From: Gemmatimonadaceae bacterium
Lineage (GTDB): Bacteria > Gemmatimonadota > Gemmatimonadetes > Gemmatimonadales > Gemmatimonadaceae
Direction: 5' to 3'
DNA length: 38,311 nucleotides
NCBI GenBank assembly: GCA_016742275.1
Contig: JACVCD010000029.1
Coordinates: 1 to 38,311 of the forward strand
Part shown: piece by piece, positions 7,395-17,980 of the stretch
How the letters are laid out: each line of letters opens with the position of its first letter
Numbering within the stretch: position 1 is the first letter of the stretch
The notes under the pieces: model-generated
Told to the model about the DNA's origin: nothing
Seen by the model: the letters and a program-made list of their open reading frames with translations, nothing else
Databases searched by the model: none
Made by a program: the position numbers and the translations under genes

Positions 7395-8552
7395 GTGACC
7401 ACCATGCGACGTCGCCGATGGCCCGTGGTGGCCATTGTGATTGGCGTATTGGGCCTGCTGGGGTGGTACGTGGTGTACACGCGGCAGGTGGTGAAACAGC
7501 TGCGGAATGAAGCGGCCGTACAGGCAGGTATGTATGCCCGCATCTACGAGGCCCTGCAGGATACCAGTCTCACGGCGGATCCGACGGTCGCTCTGTTTGA
7601 CCTGTCCGGACAAATCACCAAGTCCGGTTTGCCGCTCGTTGTCACGGATCGCAATGGGCGTGTGGCGGCAACCGCCAACGTGCCCAAGGACATCGAGCAG
7701 GACAGTGCGCGATTGCGGGCCTTTGTACGCGAGCTCGATCGCCGAAACCCGCCCATTGTCGAACCGTCGATCGGTGCGGTACACATCGGCGACAGTGCCG
7801 TCGTGGCCGGACTGCGCACCATTCCACTGCTTCAGGCCTTTGGCATCGTGCTGCTGGTAGGGTTCGGTGTATATGCCCTCGTGGAACGTGGGCGGGCTGA
7901 ACGCGAAAAGGTGTGGGCGGGTATGGCGCGTGAAGCGGCACACCAACTGGGTACCCCGCTTTCTGCAATGGCAGGCTGGCTCGAATTGCTGGAGGATTCG
8001 GTAAGCGGCAATACAGCTACGCGTGCGGTGTCGGCCATGCAGCAGGATTTGCAACGGCTCGAACGCGTCTCGCATCGCTTTGAGCGCATTGGACGCCCTC
8101 CGCGACGGGACCCGGTCGATTGCTCGGCACTGGTCGATCGATTGGTCGAATACTTCGCGCTGCGGGCGCCTACGCTCGCGCGCACGGTGCAGGTGCGGAG
8201 CTCTCACCCCGACGGACCGGTCACCGCACACGGTGATGGCGTGTTGCTCGAATGGGTGCTCGAGGTGCTCATCAAGAACGCCATGGATGCGCTCGGTGGT
8301 CAGAGCGGCGAAATCGTCGTGTCTGCGCACGCGGAACCCGAGGGGGCACGCGTTCGGGTTCAAGACAACGGCCCCGGCGTTCCCAAGCACCTGCGGTCAC
8401 GGATCTTCGATGCGGGTTTCACCACGAAGGATCGCGGCTGGGGCATTGGCCTCTCGCTCGCGCGCCGCATTGTCGAGGAGAATCACGGCGGACAATTGGT
8501 GTTGGCAGACACCGACCGCGGCGCCGCCTTCGACATTATCTTGCGTGGATGA
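7395..8552 (+). CDS. Membrane sensor histidine kinase
   Basis: The 385-residue protein has a first membrane segment at about 10-28, a periplasmic region of about 115 residues, and a second membrane segment at about 144-163. The kinase core follows directly, with no recognisable HAMP domain. The H-box AREAAHQLGTPLSAMAGW places the phospho-accepting His at 183. The ATPase domain has an N-box (VLIKNAMDALGG), G1 (DNGPGVP), F-box (IFDAGFTTK) and G2 (GWGIGLSLARRIVEEN). The start is GTG at 7395 or ATG at 7404. No response regulator is adjacent on this strand. Its ATGA stop/start overlap with pcrA implies coupled expression with a DNA repair helicase, an unusual partner. Signal unknown. Confidence 0.93.
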   Translation: MTTMRRRRWPVVAIVIGVLGLLGWYVVYTRQVVKQLRNEAAVQAGMYARIYEALQDTSLTADPTVALFDLSGQITKSGLPLVVTDRNGRVAATANVPKDIEQDSARLRAFVRELDRRNPPIVEPSIGAVHIGDSAVVAGLRTIPLLQAFGIVLLVGFGVYALVERGRAEREKVWAGMAREAAHQLGTPLSAMAGWLELLEDSVSGNTATRAVSAMQQDLQRLERVSHRFERIGRPPRRDPVDCSALVDRLVEYFALRAPTLARTVQVRSSHPDGPVTAHGDGVLLEWVLEVLIKNAMDALGGQSGEIVVSAHAEPEGARVRVQDNGPGVPKHLRSRIFDAGFTTKDRGWGIGLSLARRIVEENHGGQLVLADTDRGAAFDIILRG

Positions 8553-11026
8553 ACACGACGGGATGGACAGGAAGCCTGTTTGATGTGGTGCCTCCGGCTG
8601 CACCGAAACTCGATCTGGAGCAGATCACCCGGGGACTGAATCCCGGGCAGAGGGAAGCGGTCTTTCATGACGAAGGACCGGCCCTTGTCCTGGCCGGCGC
8701 TGGGTCCGGGAAGACGCGTGTGCTGACCACACGCATTGCGCGCTTGATTGGCGTGCGAAACGTCGCGCCGCAAGAGATCCTCTCGGTCACCTTCACGAAC
8801 AAAGCAGCAGGCGAAATGCGCGAACGCATCGCCAAGCTGCTTGGACATGAGCCCAAGGGCATGTGGTCGGGCACCTTCCACGCGTTGGGTGCCCGCATGC
8901 TGCGCGGCGTGGCACCGCTCGTGGGTCGCGAACAGAATTTCACCATCTACGACGAAGACGACACGTTGGGCGCCGTCAAGCGCGTGATGGAGAAGCGGCG
9001 CCTGAGTCCGACGCAATTCGCACCCAAGGCCATCATCAGTGCGATCTCGAGTGCCAAGAATGCGCTCGTATCGCCGAGTGAGTATGCGCGTACTGCACGT
9101 GACACATTCACGACGGCGGTCGCGGGTGTGTACACCGATCTTGAGAGCGTGCTGCAGCAGTCGAACGCGGTCACATTCGATGATCTGCTCGTGTTACCCG
9201 TGCGTGCGCTCGAGACCGATGAGCGGCTGCGCACCCACTATCAGCAGCGTTTTCGCTACGTGCTGGTGGACGAGTATCAGGACACCAACGCCGCGCAGTA
9301 TCGCTTTGTCCAGCTCATTGGCGGCGCGCATCGCAACGTGATGGTGGTCGGTGACGACGATCAGTCCATCTACGGGTGGCGCGGCGCGGACATCCGGAAC
9401 ATCCTCGATTTCGAGCGCGATTTTCCGGGTGCGCGTGTCGTGCGTCTCGAAGAGAACTACCGCAGTACCCCCAACGTGCTCGCGCTCGCCAATGCCGTCA
9501 TCGCCGAAAACACCGAACGGCGTGGTAAGACGCTGCGGGCAACACGTCCGGCGGGTGAGCCGGTCACGCTGATTGAAACGCTCGATGAGCGTGACGAGGC
9601 GGATTTCATCGCTGACACCATCCAGACGCGTCTCGCCAAGTCGAATCTCGCGCGACGTGACTGCGCCGTGCTCTATCGCACCAATGCGCAGTCCCGTGCG
9701 ATCGAAGACTCTTTCCGTCGCCGCAGTATCCCGTATCGACTCGTTGGGGCCGTGCGATTCTATGATCGCCGAGAGATTCGTGATCTCATGGCGTATCTCA
9801 AGCTGGTGGCCAACCCCGCAGACGACGAGGCATTTCGGCGCGCGGTGAATGTCCCCAAGCGCGGACTTGGCGAAGCAACGATCGCATTGCTCACCGAGCG
9901 TGCAGCTGTCGAAGGCCGCCCCTTGTTGGAAGTAGCGGCGCGTATCGATGTGCTGGCCACATTGAGACCCACCGCTCGTACGGCGCTCGAAGAATTCAAC
10001 ACACTGGTGCAGCGGCTGCGCACATCTGCGGTTGAAGCCGCAGTGGATGAATTGCTCCGCGATCTCGTGCAGGCCATTCGCTACACGGAGCATTTGCGCG
10101 CCGAAGGCCCGGAAGGAATTGAGCGCATCGAAAACGTGCGCGAAATGATAGCCGGCGCTGCGGAAGTCGTTGCGGATGAAGGTGGCGAAGTCGGTCTCAC
10201 ACCACTCGAACATTTCCTGCAGTCGTCCACGCTGGTGGCCGGCATCGACAAGCTCGATCCGAATGCGGACGCCGTGGTGTGCATGACCATGCACAATGCC
10301 AAGGGGCTCGAGTTTCCGTTGGTGTTTGTGTGCGGCCTGGAAGACGGCTTGTTTCCGTTGGCACGTGCAGCCGAGGATCCATCGCAGCTCGAAGAAGAGC
10401 GTCGATTGTTTTACGTCGGCATCACACGCGCTGAGGAGAAGCTGTACCTCACCTGTGCCGAACAGCGCCGTCGAAACGGAGAACTCATGTTCTCCGCGCC
10501 GTCCCGGTTCCTCAAGACCATCACGCCCTCACTGGCCGAGCGTGGCAAGACGGCGCGAGCGCGGGCCGAAGGTCGTGCTGGTGTCAGCTCATTCGGTGGG
10601 TACGGCAGCCGCCGAGATTCGGACGACAGCTGGGGACGCAGCAGCTATTCCGGCAGCGGATACTCAGGTGGAGGCCGAAACAGCGGCGGATCGGGCTACG
10701 GTTCGTCGGGTTATGGCAGCTCTCGCTCCGGCGGAACCGGACGTTCGAGTGGCAGCGGTGATATTCCGTTCGGCAAGGCGTCCGTAGGCAAGTTCAGCAC
10801 ACCCAATCGCCGCGAAACCATGCCGTCGCCTGAGGACGAATCGCAAGATACGCCATCGTTCCGTCCCGGTGAGCGTATCAAGCATGCGAAGTTCGGCAGC
10901 GGCACGATCGCCGAGCTTACGGGCAGCGGTCGGGATACCAAAGTGCGTATTGACTTTGACGACGAAGAGATCGGGCGCAAGACGCTCGTACTCGCGCAGG
11001 CCAAACTCGAACGTGGGTGGGATTGA
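8549..11026 (+). CDS. pcrA: ATP-dependent DNA helicase, PcrA/UvrD family
   Basis: This superfamily 1A 3'-5' helicase acts in nucleotide excision and mismatch repair and removes proteins from DNA. The 825-residue product has a Q-motif (LNPGQREAV), Walker A with K55 (AGAGSGKTR), Walker B (LVDEYQDTN), motif III (GDDDQSIYGWRGAD), motif IV (EENYRST), motif V (TMHNAKGLEFPLVF) and motif VI (RRLFYVGITRAEE). After about residue 675 comes an 80-residue Gly/Ser/Tyr/Arg-rich linker, then a C-terminal Tudor-like piece (PGERIKHAKFGSGTI) known in PcrA to contact RNA polymerase. The ATG overlaps the kinase stop (ATGA); reading upstream only extends into the kinase gene in another frame. The stop overlaps the gatC start (TGATG). 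Confidence 0.96.
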   Translation: MNTTGWTGSLFDVVPPAAPKLDLEQITRGLNPGQREAVFHDEGPALVLAGAGSGKTRVLTTRIARLIGVRNVAPQEILSVTFTNKAAGEMRERIAKLLGHEPKGMWSGTFHALGARMLRGVAPLVGREQNFTIYDEDDTLGAVKRVMEKRRLSPTQFAPKAIISAISSAKNALVSPSEYARTARDTFTTAVAGVYTDLESVLQQSNAVTFDDLLVLPVRALETDERLRTHYQQRFRYVLVDEYQDTNAAQYRFVQLIGGAHRNVMVVGDDDQSIYGWRGADIRNILDFERDFPGARVVRLEENYRSTPNVLALANAVIAENTERRGKTLRATRPAGEPVTLIETLDERDEADFIADTIQTRLAKSNLARRDCAVLYRTNAQSRAIEDSFRRRSIPYRLVGAVRFYDRREIRDLMAYLKLVANPADDEAFRRAVNVPKRGLGEATIALLTERAAVEGRPLLEVAARIDVLATLRPTARTALEEFNTLVQRLRTSAVEAAVDELLRDLVQAIRYTEHLRAEGPEGIERIENVREMIAGAAEVVADEGGEVGLTPLEHFLQSSTLVAGIDKLDPNADAVVCMTMHNAKGLEFPLVFVCGLEDGLFPLARAAEDPSQLEEERRLFYVGITRAEEKLYLTCAEQRRRNGELMFSAPSRFLKTITPSLAERGKTARARAEGRAGVSSFGGYGSRRDSDDSWGRSSYSGSGYSGGGRNSGGSGYGSSGYGSSRSGGTGRSSGSGDIPFGKASVGKFSTPNRRETMPSPEDESQDTPSFRPGERIKHAKFGSGTIAELTGSGRDTKVRIDFDDEEIGRKTLVLAQAKLERGWD

Positions 11027-11343
11027 TGTCGGTGACTCCGGTGGACGTTCGTCATGTGGCGCGGTTGGCACGACTTGGACTCGATGACGCCCGCATTCCG
11101 TCGCTGGTCGACGAGTTGAACGGCATTCTCGCACACATGGACGTCTTGCAGCAGGTCGATATTTCGGCTGCGCTGGACACCACGGGCGAGCAAGCTGCAC
11201 CGCTTCGCGACGATGCCAATCCGGCCGACGCGTTGCAGCGTCCGCGCGAATCGTTCGCCCCTGCGATGCGTGATGGGTTCTTTCTCGTGCCGCGTCTTTC
11301 CACGCATGGTGCGCTCGGCGCCAGTGTATCGGAGGATGCGTGA
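11026..11343 (+). CDS. gatC: Aspartyl/glutamyl-tRNA amidotransferase subunit C
   Basis: The 105-residue subunit stabilises GatA-GatB in the amidotransferase that turns Glu-tRNA-Gln and/or Asp-tRNA-Asn into Gln-tRNA-Gln or Asn-tRNA-Asn. Typical GatC sequence is seen: VRHVARLARLGLD near the start, a helix with ELNGILAHMDVLQQVD, then LRDDAN and the end RDGFFLVPRL. The ATG at 11026 overlaps the pcrA stop; GTG at 11017 in frame is less likely. The stop overlaps the gatA GTG (GTGA). Order C-A-B matches the usual gatCAB operon. Confidence 0.95.
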   Translation: MSVTPVDVRHVARLARLGLDDARIPSLVDELNGILAHMDVLQQVDISAALDTTGEQAAPLRDDANPADALQRPRESFAPAMRDGFFLVPRLSTHGALGASVSEDA

Positions 11344-12736
11344 ACCACGACGCATTACCGTCTGAGCTCAAGTCGCACGATGTTGCCGCGGCGTGGAGTC
11401 GCTTCGATGCGGTGCAGGCAGGCGTGGAAGGGCTGAACGCATTCCTCGCGACAGATCGCGAAGCACAGTCTGCCGGCGAAGGAGTGCTGTCCGGTGTACC
11501 TGTGGCTATCAAGGACAATCTGGCCACGCTCGGCATGCCGACTACCTGTGGCTCGCGGATTCTCGAGGGTTACGTCAGTCCATTCGAGGCAACAGCTGTC
11601 CGCAAGCTGCGCGAGGCGGGTGCCGTGATCATCGGCAAGACCAACATGGACGAATTCGCGATGGGTTCGTCCAATGAAAACAGCGCCTATGGACCGGTAC
11701 GCAATCCGATCGATCGTGAACGCGTTCCTGGTGGAAGCTCGGGTGGTTCCGCCGCCGCCGTTGCCTCCGGTGTCGTGCGCATTGCACTTGGTTCCGAGAC
11801 TGGCGGTTCCGTGCGTCAGCCAGCCGCCTTCTGCGGCATTGTGGGCATCAAGCCGACGTATGGACGTGTGAGTCGATATGGCCTTGTGGCGTATGCCTCG
11901 TCGCTCGACAACGTTGGTGTGTTTGGTGCGAGTGTTGCCGAAGCCGCACTGGGGCTCGAAGTCATTGCCGGACACGATCCACTCGATTCGACGAGCGCGA
12001 ACCAGCCAGTGACTCTACTGGTTCCTTCGCCGCTCATTGGCGGAACGGCTGCCCGTCCGCTCAGTGGACTGGTGATCGGTCGACCACGCGAGTACTTCCC
12101 GGATTCACTGGACCCCGCCATCGCCGCGCAATGTGCTCGGGCACTGGAGCAGCTGACGGCGCTGGGAGCGGAAGTGCGTGATGTGTCGCTTCCCAGTACG
12201 GACCTCGCAATTCCTGTGTACTACATCATCGCGCCGGCGGAAGCCTCCAGCAATCTGGCGCGCTACGATGGTGTGCGATTCGGCATGCGGGCCAAAGCCG
12301 CTGATCTGGGACCGATGTACGAGGGCACGCGGTCGCATGGATTTGGCGCGGAGGTCACGCGCCGTATTCTGCTCGGCACTTATGTGCTGAGCGCTGGCTA
12401 CTACGACGCGTACTACAAGCGCGCACAGGCGGTCCGTTCGCTCATCACCCGCGAGTTCGCCGGGGTGTTTGCCAGCGGTGTGCATCTGCTGTTCACGCCG
12501 ACGGCACCTACAACCGCGTTTCGCTTGGGCGAAGTGTCGGATCCATACGAGATGTACCTCAGCGACATATTCACGGTGACGGCCAATCTCGCTGGTGTGC
12601 CTGCCATGTCGCTGCCCATTGGACGCGTTGGTGGTCTTCCCGTAGGCGGGCAGTTCATGGCGCCGCATTTCGCTGAAGCCACCATGCTCAAAGCAGCAGC
12701 AGCACTCGAGCATGCGCTCGGCGTGGAGGCACACCG

Positions 12737-12740
<4 letters not shown>
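11340..12740 (+). CDS. gatA: Aspartyl/glutamyl-tRNA amidotransferase subunit A
   Basis: This subunit is the amidase that frees ammonia from glutamine for the tRNA transamidation done by GatB. The 466-residue protein shows the amidase signature (GGSSGGSAAAVASG) and the Ser-cisSer-Lys triad at K58 (VAIKDN), S133 and nucleophile S157 (GSETGGSVRQPA), with the same spacing as in characterised GatA. It also has KTNMDEFAMGSSNENSAYG and KPTYGRVSRYGL, which are diagnostic of GatA rather than other amidases. Start is GTG overlapping the gatC stop; its own TGA overlaps the gatB ATG (ATGA). Translational coupling is likely to keep subunit amounts equal. Confidence 0.97.
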
Positions 12741-14200
<1,460 letters not shown>

Positions 14201-15124
14201 ACAGCGGCTGCAGAAGATCTGCCGCATGATGTAACGGGGTTGTCGGCATGCCAAACATGCGATCCGCTTCGAGGGCGGCTCGCATGTCGCCGCCCTGACG
14301 TCTCGCGAGACGACGCACCTGTTTCGCTTCGCGGAGTGGCTTGTCCCCTGAGGGATCGAAGCGGAATGGTTCGCTGCGATCCCATTGGCACAGGAAATCC
14401 ACGATGTAGTCGAATGACCGGGAGAGATAGCGACCGACGTCCGCGTCGCTCAGGTCCCAGCGGCTGTTCTCCGACACCAGCTGAAAAATTCGCTGCCACG
14501 AGTCGGTGTCGGTGACATACACCATACCGCGAAAGATTCGGCGATTGGTGGGCGTACCGAACAATGTTGGACTCAGAATGCGATCGAGGTGCTGATCGGC
14601 ACGCGAATGATCGAGAAACAACAGCTCACGGGCGCGACGAGGCCAAGGGTCGCCGATGTGTGTATCAATGCGACTTTCCCAGTAACTGTGCCCCAGCGCT
14701 GTCGTGCTCGATGTGACTGCGAGTTGTCGCGGTACAAAGAAGTTGTGCGCTACCACATCAGCAGCGAGGTGCGAGAGGTAGCCCAGGGCAAACGCTTTGA
14801 GTGGCGGCGGCTCGGCCTCGTCGTGAATCTCGAGACCTACGTGCCACGAATGGCAGTGCCGACCGACCTCTGCGTACTTCTTGGCGATACTGGTGTCCGC
14901 CGCGATCGAGCCGTACAGAAAATCCGCGGGGAAGGCGCGCAAGAGTTCTGCGATAGGCCCAGGCAACAACGACAGATTGGAAAGAATGGCATCACCAAGG
15001 AACACATGGGTCCCTGGAGTCCACGCCCAGGCGTCCGTCGGAAGCAGCACGAGTGCACCACACGCCAACAGCAGGCATGTCCACCACGGCATGATTCGCT
15101 CCGAACGCAAATGCGTGCGTGAAC

Positions 15125-15700
15125 TCAGTCGACCGCGTCCGTACGCGGTGAACGCGTAACGGATCGCCGCCTACGTTTGCCGGTGAGCTCTGCCGCAAAG
15201 GCCTGAGCGCCAGCCTGCGCACCGCGCAATGCAGACACGGCGGAGATGGCGCTGTCTTCGAGCTGATCCTGCAGCACATCGAGAACCGCGTTGACATCAT
15301 CCACGCGTTTCGCCGCCGATTCAGCAGCGTAAAGCAACTCATCGCTGATGGCGGCAGCCGCATCGGTGACCTGTTCCACATCACGGCGAACCATCGTGAC
15401 CATCTCACGCGCATCGCCAACCATTGCCGTGGCGCTAGCCAGCAGAGGCTGTGTTTCAGTGGACAGCTTGCTCAGCGTGGTGTTCAGCGAATTCACGCCT
15501 TCCCGCATGGCTTTGAGCAGCAGGATGAACGTGACCAGCGCGCCGACGGCCAACAGCAGCACCAGAATCTGGAGCAGGCCAGTGGTCCACTCGAGCACGC
15601 CACGATCAGGAATCGTGCGTGCAACGATCGTGTCCGGGAGGCTGAGTGCCTGCAACAGCGGCAGGGGCAGATCCCGCATCAGTGCATGGACAAGGTACAT
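15125..15700 (-). CDS. DUF948-like membrane-anchored coiled-coil protein
   Basis: The 191-residue protein has one clear membrane segment (about residues 40-63, LLQILVLLLAVGALVTFILLL). A long Ala/Val/Glu-rich, probably coiled-coil region follows, with regular small residues (TQPLLASATAMVGDAREMVTMV), and then a very basic C-terminus (GKRRRRSVTRSPR). This layout matches DUF948 proteins, thought to be membrane-anchored and involved in general stress or envelope function in Firmicutes. Start choice is weak: GAGGT abuts the ATG, and another ATG lies seven codons in. It diverges from murA and precedes the phospholipase-like gene. Function unknown. Confidence 0.72.
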   Translation of the reverse strand: MYLVHALMRDLPLPLLQALSLPDTIVARTIPDRGVLEWTTGLLQILVLLLAVGALVTFILLLKAMREGVNSLNTTLSKLSTETQPLLASATAMVGDAREMVTMVRRDVEQVTDAAAAISDELLYAAESAAKRVDDVNAVLDVLQDQLEDSAISAVSALRGAQAGAQAFAAELTGKRRRRSVTRSPRTDAVD

Positions 15701-15801
15701 ACCTCGTGATCTAAGGACCGGTCAGGCTCGTGTCCATGGCGGCGGGCGTGTATGCTTCGCGAATCCCGGGAAATCACTCCACGTGTCTACGCCATCACGC
15801 A

Positions 15802-17097
15802 ATGTCCGCTGTTCAGTTTGTCGTTGAAGGGGGCCAACGCCTCGGAGGCAGCATCCGTCCGGCCGGCAACAAGAATGCCGCGCTGCCCATCGTGGCAGCC
15901 GCACTGTTGACGGAACACCCCGTGCAGTTGCTCAATGTTCCACGCATTCGGGACATCGAGACGCTGGTGGAGCTGGTGCGCACCACTGGCGCGGAGTGCG
16001 AATGGAACGGCGATAACGCGTTGCGCATTCATGCGCGCGACGTCCGTGCAGCGGATCTCGATCCGACGATGTGCGCCCGTATCCGCGCATCCATTCTTTT
16101 GGCCGCCCCGCTGCTGGCCCGCTGTGGCACCGTCACACTGTCACCTCCAGGTGGTGATGTGATCGGACGGCGTCGACTCGACACGCACTTCCATGTGCTG
16201 CAGGCACTGGGCGCGACCTATGAGTTGGGGGAGCGCTTCCGTTTCGACACCAAGGGCCTCGTCGGTGCCGATGTGTTCCTCGATGAGCCCAGTGTCACGG
16301 CCACCGAGAATGCATTGGTCGCGGCTGTTGCGGCCAAGGGACGCACGGTTCTGCGGAACGCCGCCAGTGAGCCCCACGTGCAGGATCTCGCCAATTTCCT
16401 CGTGGCGCTTGGCGCACGCATCGAAGGCATTGGTTCCAACGTGTACACCATCGAGGGCGGTTTACCGCTTGGTGGTGCGACGCACGAAATCGGCCCCGAT
16501 CATATCGAAGTCGGATCGTTCATCGGCCTCGCCGCGGTCACTCGCTCCACACTGCGTATTGAGCGTGCGGGCGTAGAGCATCTGCGCAGCACGCTCATGG
16601 GCTTCGAGCGACTGGGTATTCACTGCCGCGTGGAAGGTGACGATCTCATCGTGCCCGAGGAGCAGTCCCGCGATATTCAGAGCGATCTCGGCGGCCATGT
16701 GCCCAAGCTCGAAGATCAGCCGTGGCCTGCGTTCCCGGCGGACACGATGTCGATTGCCATCGTTGCCGCCACACAGTGCAACGGCATGATTCTCTTCCAC
16801 GAGAAGATGTTCGAGTCGCGCCTCTATTTCACCGACAAGCTGGTCAACATGGGTGCACGTATCGTGCTCTGTGATCCGCATCGGGCTATTGTGTCTGGCC
16901 CCACGAGACTGCGAGGCAGCACGGTGGAATCGCCCGACATTCGTGCCGGCATGGCCATGCTGCTCGCGGCGCTCTGTGCTGATGGCACCAGCACCATCAA
17001 CAACGCGCAGCAGATCGAGCGCGGCTACGAGCGTATCGAGTCACGCCTCGGTGCGTTGGGCGCCCGTATCAAGCGTGTTGAACTCAGCGCTCGCTAA
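15802..17097 (+). CDS. murA: UDP-N-acetylglucosamine 1-carboxyvinyltransferase, Asp-type
   Basis: MurA joins phosphoenolpyruvate to UDP-GlcNAc, the first committed step of peptidoglycan synthesis. The 431-residue protein has the expected start (VVEGGQRLGGSIRPAGNKNAALPI), the UDP-sugar-binding loops (RASILLAAPLLARCG), RPDI-like SPDIRAGMAML, and FESRLYFTDKL. In the catalytic loop, the position normally held by the fosfomycin-reactive Cys (PGGC) is Asp119 (PPGGDVIGRRRLD, codon GAT at 16156). The ATG at 15802 is preferred over an upstream extension with no family similarity. YfiH follows after six bases. Confidence 0.97.
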   Translation: MSAVQFVVEGGQRLGGSIRPAGNKNAALPIVAAALLTEHPVQLLNVPRIRDIETLVELVRTTGAECEWNGDNALRIHARDVRAADLDPTMCARIRASILLAAPLLARCGTVTLSPPGGDVIGRRRLDTHFHVLQALGATYELGERFRFDTKGLVGADVFLDEPSVTATENALVAAVAAKGRTVLRNAASEPHVQDLANFLVALGARIEGIGSNVYTIEGGLPLGGATHEIGPDHIEVGSFIGLAAVTRSTLRIERAGVEHLRSTLMGFERLGIHCRVEGDDLIVPEEQSRDIQSDLGGHVPKLEDQPWPAFPADTMSIAIVAATQCNGMILFHEKMFESRLYFTDKLVNMGARIVLCDPHRAIVSGPTRLRGSTVESPDIRAGMAMLLAALCADGTSTINNAQQIERGYERIESRLGALGARIKRVELSAR

Positions 17098-17103
17098 ACG
17101 GCC

Positions 17104-17844
17104 GTGAACGGGTCGAACGACGTTTCCACCGGACCATTGCCAGTCTTGTCTCTGGCCGAAGCCGTACTGGATTTACCTCCGGGCATTCGCGGTTGGACGA
17201 CGACCCGCGCCAATGGCTCGTTCGGTCTCGGATCGGATGAGCCGGTGCATATCGTCATGAGTCGCTGGCATGCACTCCAGGCCGATCTGGCCACATTCGG
17301 TGTGAACCGCCTGGCTACGTCCCATCAGGTCCATGCCGCGGCTCTGACCACCCACGGTGGTGGCTGGGACGGTTGGTTGCGCGGCCATGGGGTCGATGGA
17401 CACGTCACCACAGTTCCTGGCACAGCGCTGGCTGTGACGGTGGCAGACTGCACTCCGGTGCTGGTCGCTCACCCAGGCGGGGCGGCTGCGATGTTGCATG
17501 CCGGATGGCGGGGAACAGCAGCCGGTATTCTGCCCGCTGGGATCGCCAGATTGGCTGAGCTCGGTTTTGCCGCGAACGAATGTCGCGTGCACCTGGGCCC
17601 ATCCATCTGTGGCAAGTGCTATGAAGTCGGTCCTGAGGTGCTGGAAGCGATTCACGGCACTTCGAACGGACAGAAGGGGTACCTCGACGTGCGTGCGGTG
17701 CTGTTTCAGCAGGCTCGTGAACAGGGCGTTCGCAATATCACGATCGACGAAGGCTGCACGCGCTGTCATGCCGCACGATATTTCAGTCATCGCGGTGGGG
17801 ATTCCGGGCGTTTGCTCGGTTTGGTAACAGTCGAGTCATCTTGA
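17104..17844 (+). CDS. YfiH/LACC1-family (polyphenol oxidase-like) protein
   Basis: The 246-residue product has the family marks: SHQVHAA, VADCTPVLVAH, MLHAGWRGTAAGI, and GPSICGKCYEVGPEV, whose His and Cys residues form the metal site. Homologues were once called laccases or polyphenol oxidases. LACC1 and bacterial members are now known to act on purine nucleosides (phosphorylase/deaminase), and E. coli YfiH has been tied to peptidoglycan precursor proofreading (UDP-MurNAc-L-Ser). The latter fits its position six bases after murA. The start is GTG. Family is clear; the choice between functions is inference. Confidence 0.88.
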   Translation: MNGSNDVSTGPLPVLSLAEAVLDLPPGIRGWTTTRANGSFGLGSDEPVHIVMSRWHALQADLATFGVNRLATSHQVHAAALTTHGGGWDGWLRGHGVDGHVTTVPGTALAVTVADCTPVLVAHPGGAAAMLHAGWRGTAAGILPAGIARLAELGFAANECRVHLGPSICGKCYEVGPEVLEAIHGTSNGQKGYLDVRAVLFQQAREQGVRNITIDEGCTRCHAARYFSHRGGDSGRLLGLVTVESS

Positions 17845-17869
17845 CCTTGCCCAGAGTGGTCCCTAGCTT
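17841..17869 (+). promoter_or_regulatory. Promoter of the rimP-nusA-infB operon
   Basis: TTGACC, 17 bases, then TAGCTT forms a good sigma-70-type promoter. It overlaps the last codons of the preceding gene and drives the leader containing the terminator hairpin at 17926-17954. Confidence 0.6.
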
Positions 17870-17902
17870 GCAAGGCTGAGCAGCAAAACTTCTTCGTAAC
17901 CT

Positions 17903-17921
17903 CGCCCGCCTCGCGCGGGCG
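17903..17921 (+). promoter_or_regulatory. Leader hairpin upstream of the rimP terminator
   Basis: CGCCCGC and GCGGGCG pair around a CTCGC loop, forming a 7-bp GC stem just before the terminator hairpin. It may pause polymerase or take part in antitermination; no competing pairing with the terminator stem was found by eye. Confidence 0.4.
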
Positions 17922-17925
17922 GCTG

Positions 17926-17954
17926 AAGTGTGGGGATGGCCCCCACACTTTTTT
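17926..17954 (+). terminator. Intrinsic terminator in the leader of rimP-nusA (possible attenuator)
   Basis: AAGTGTGGGG and CCCCACACTT form a perfect 10-bp stem with a five-base loop, and the stem's final TT runs into four more T. It lies between the promoter at 17841 and the rimP start at 17981, so transcripts must read through it to reach nusA. It could also terminate the murA-yfiH transcript. Both roles are possible. Confidence 0.8.
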
Positions 17955-17980
17955 GTTCTCCGGATGTTTGGTGGTGAGCC

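Noticed and set aside
8252-8548. Upstream extension of the pcrA reading frame through the kinase gene
   Set aside because: It lies wholly within the kinase coding sequence in another frame, and the kinase motifs are intact; the ATG at 8549 gives the normal helicase start.
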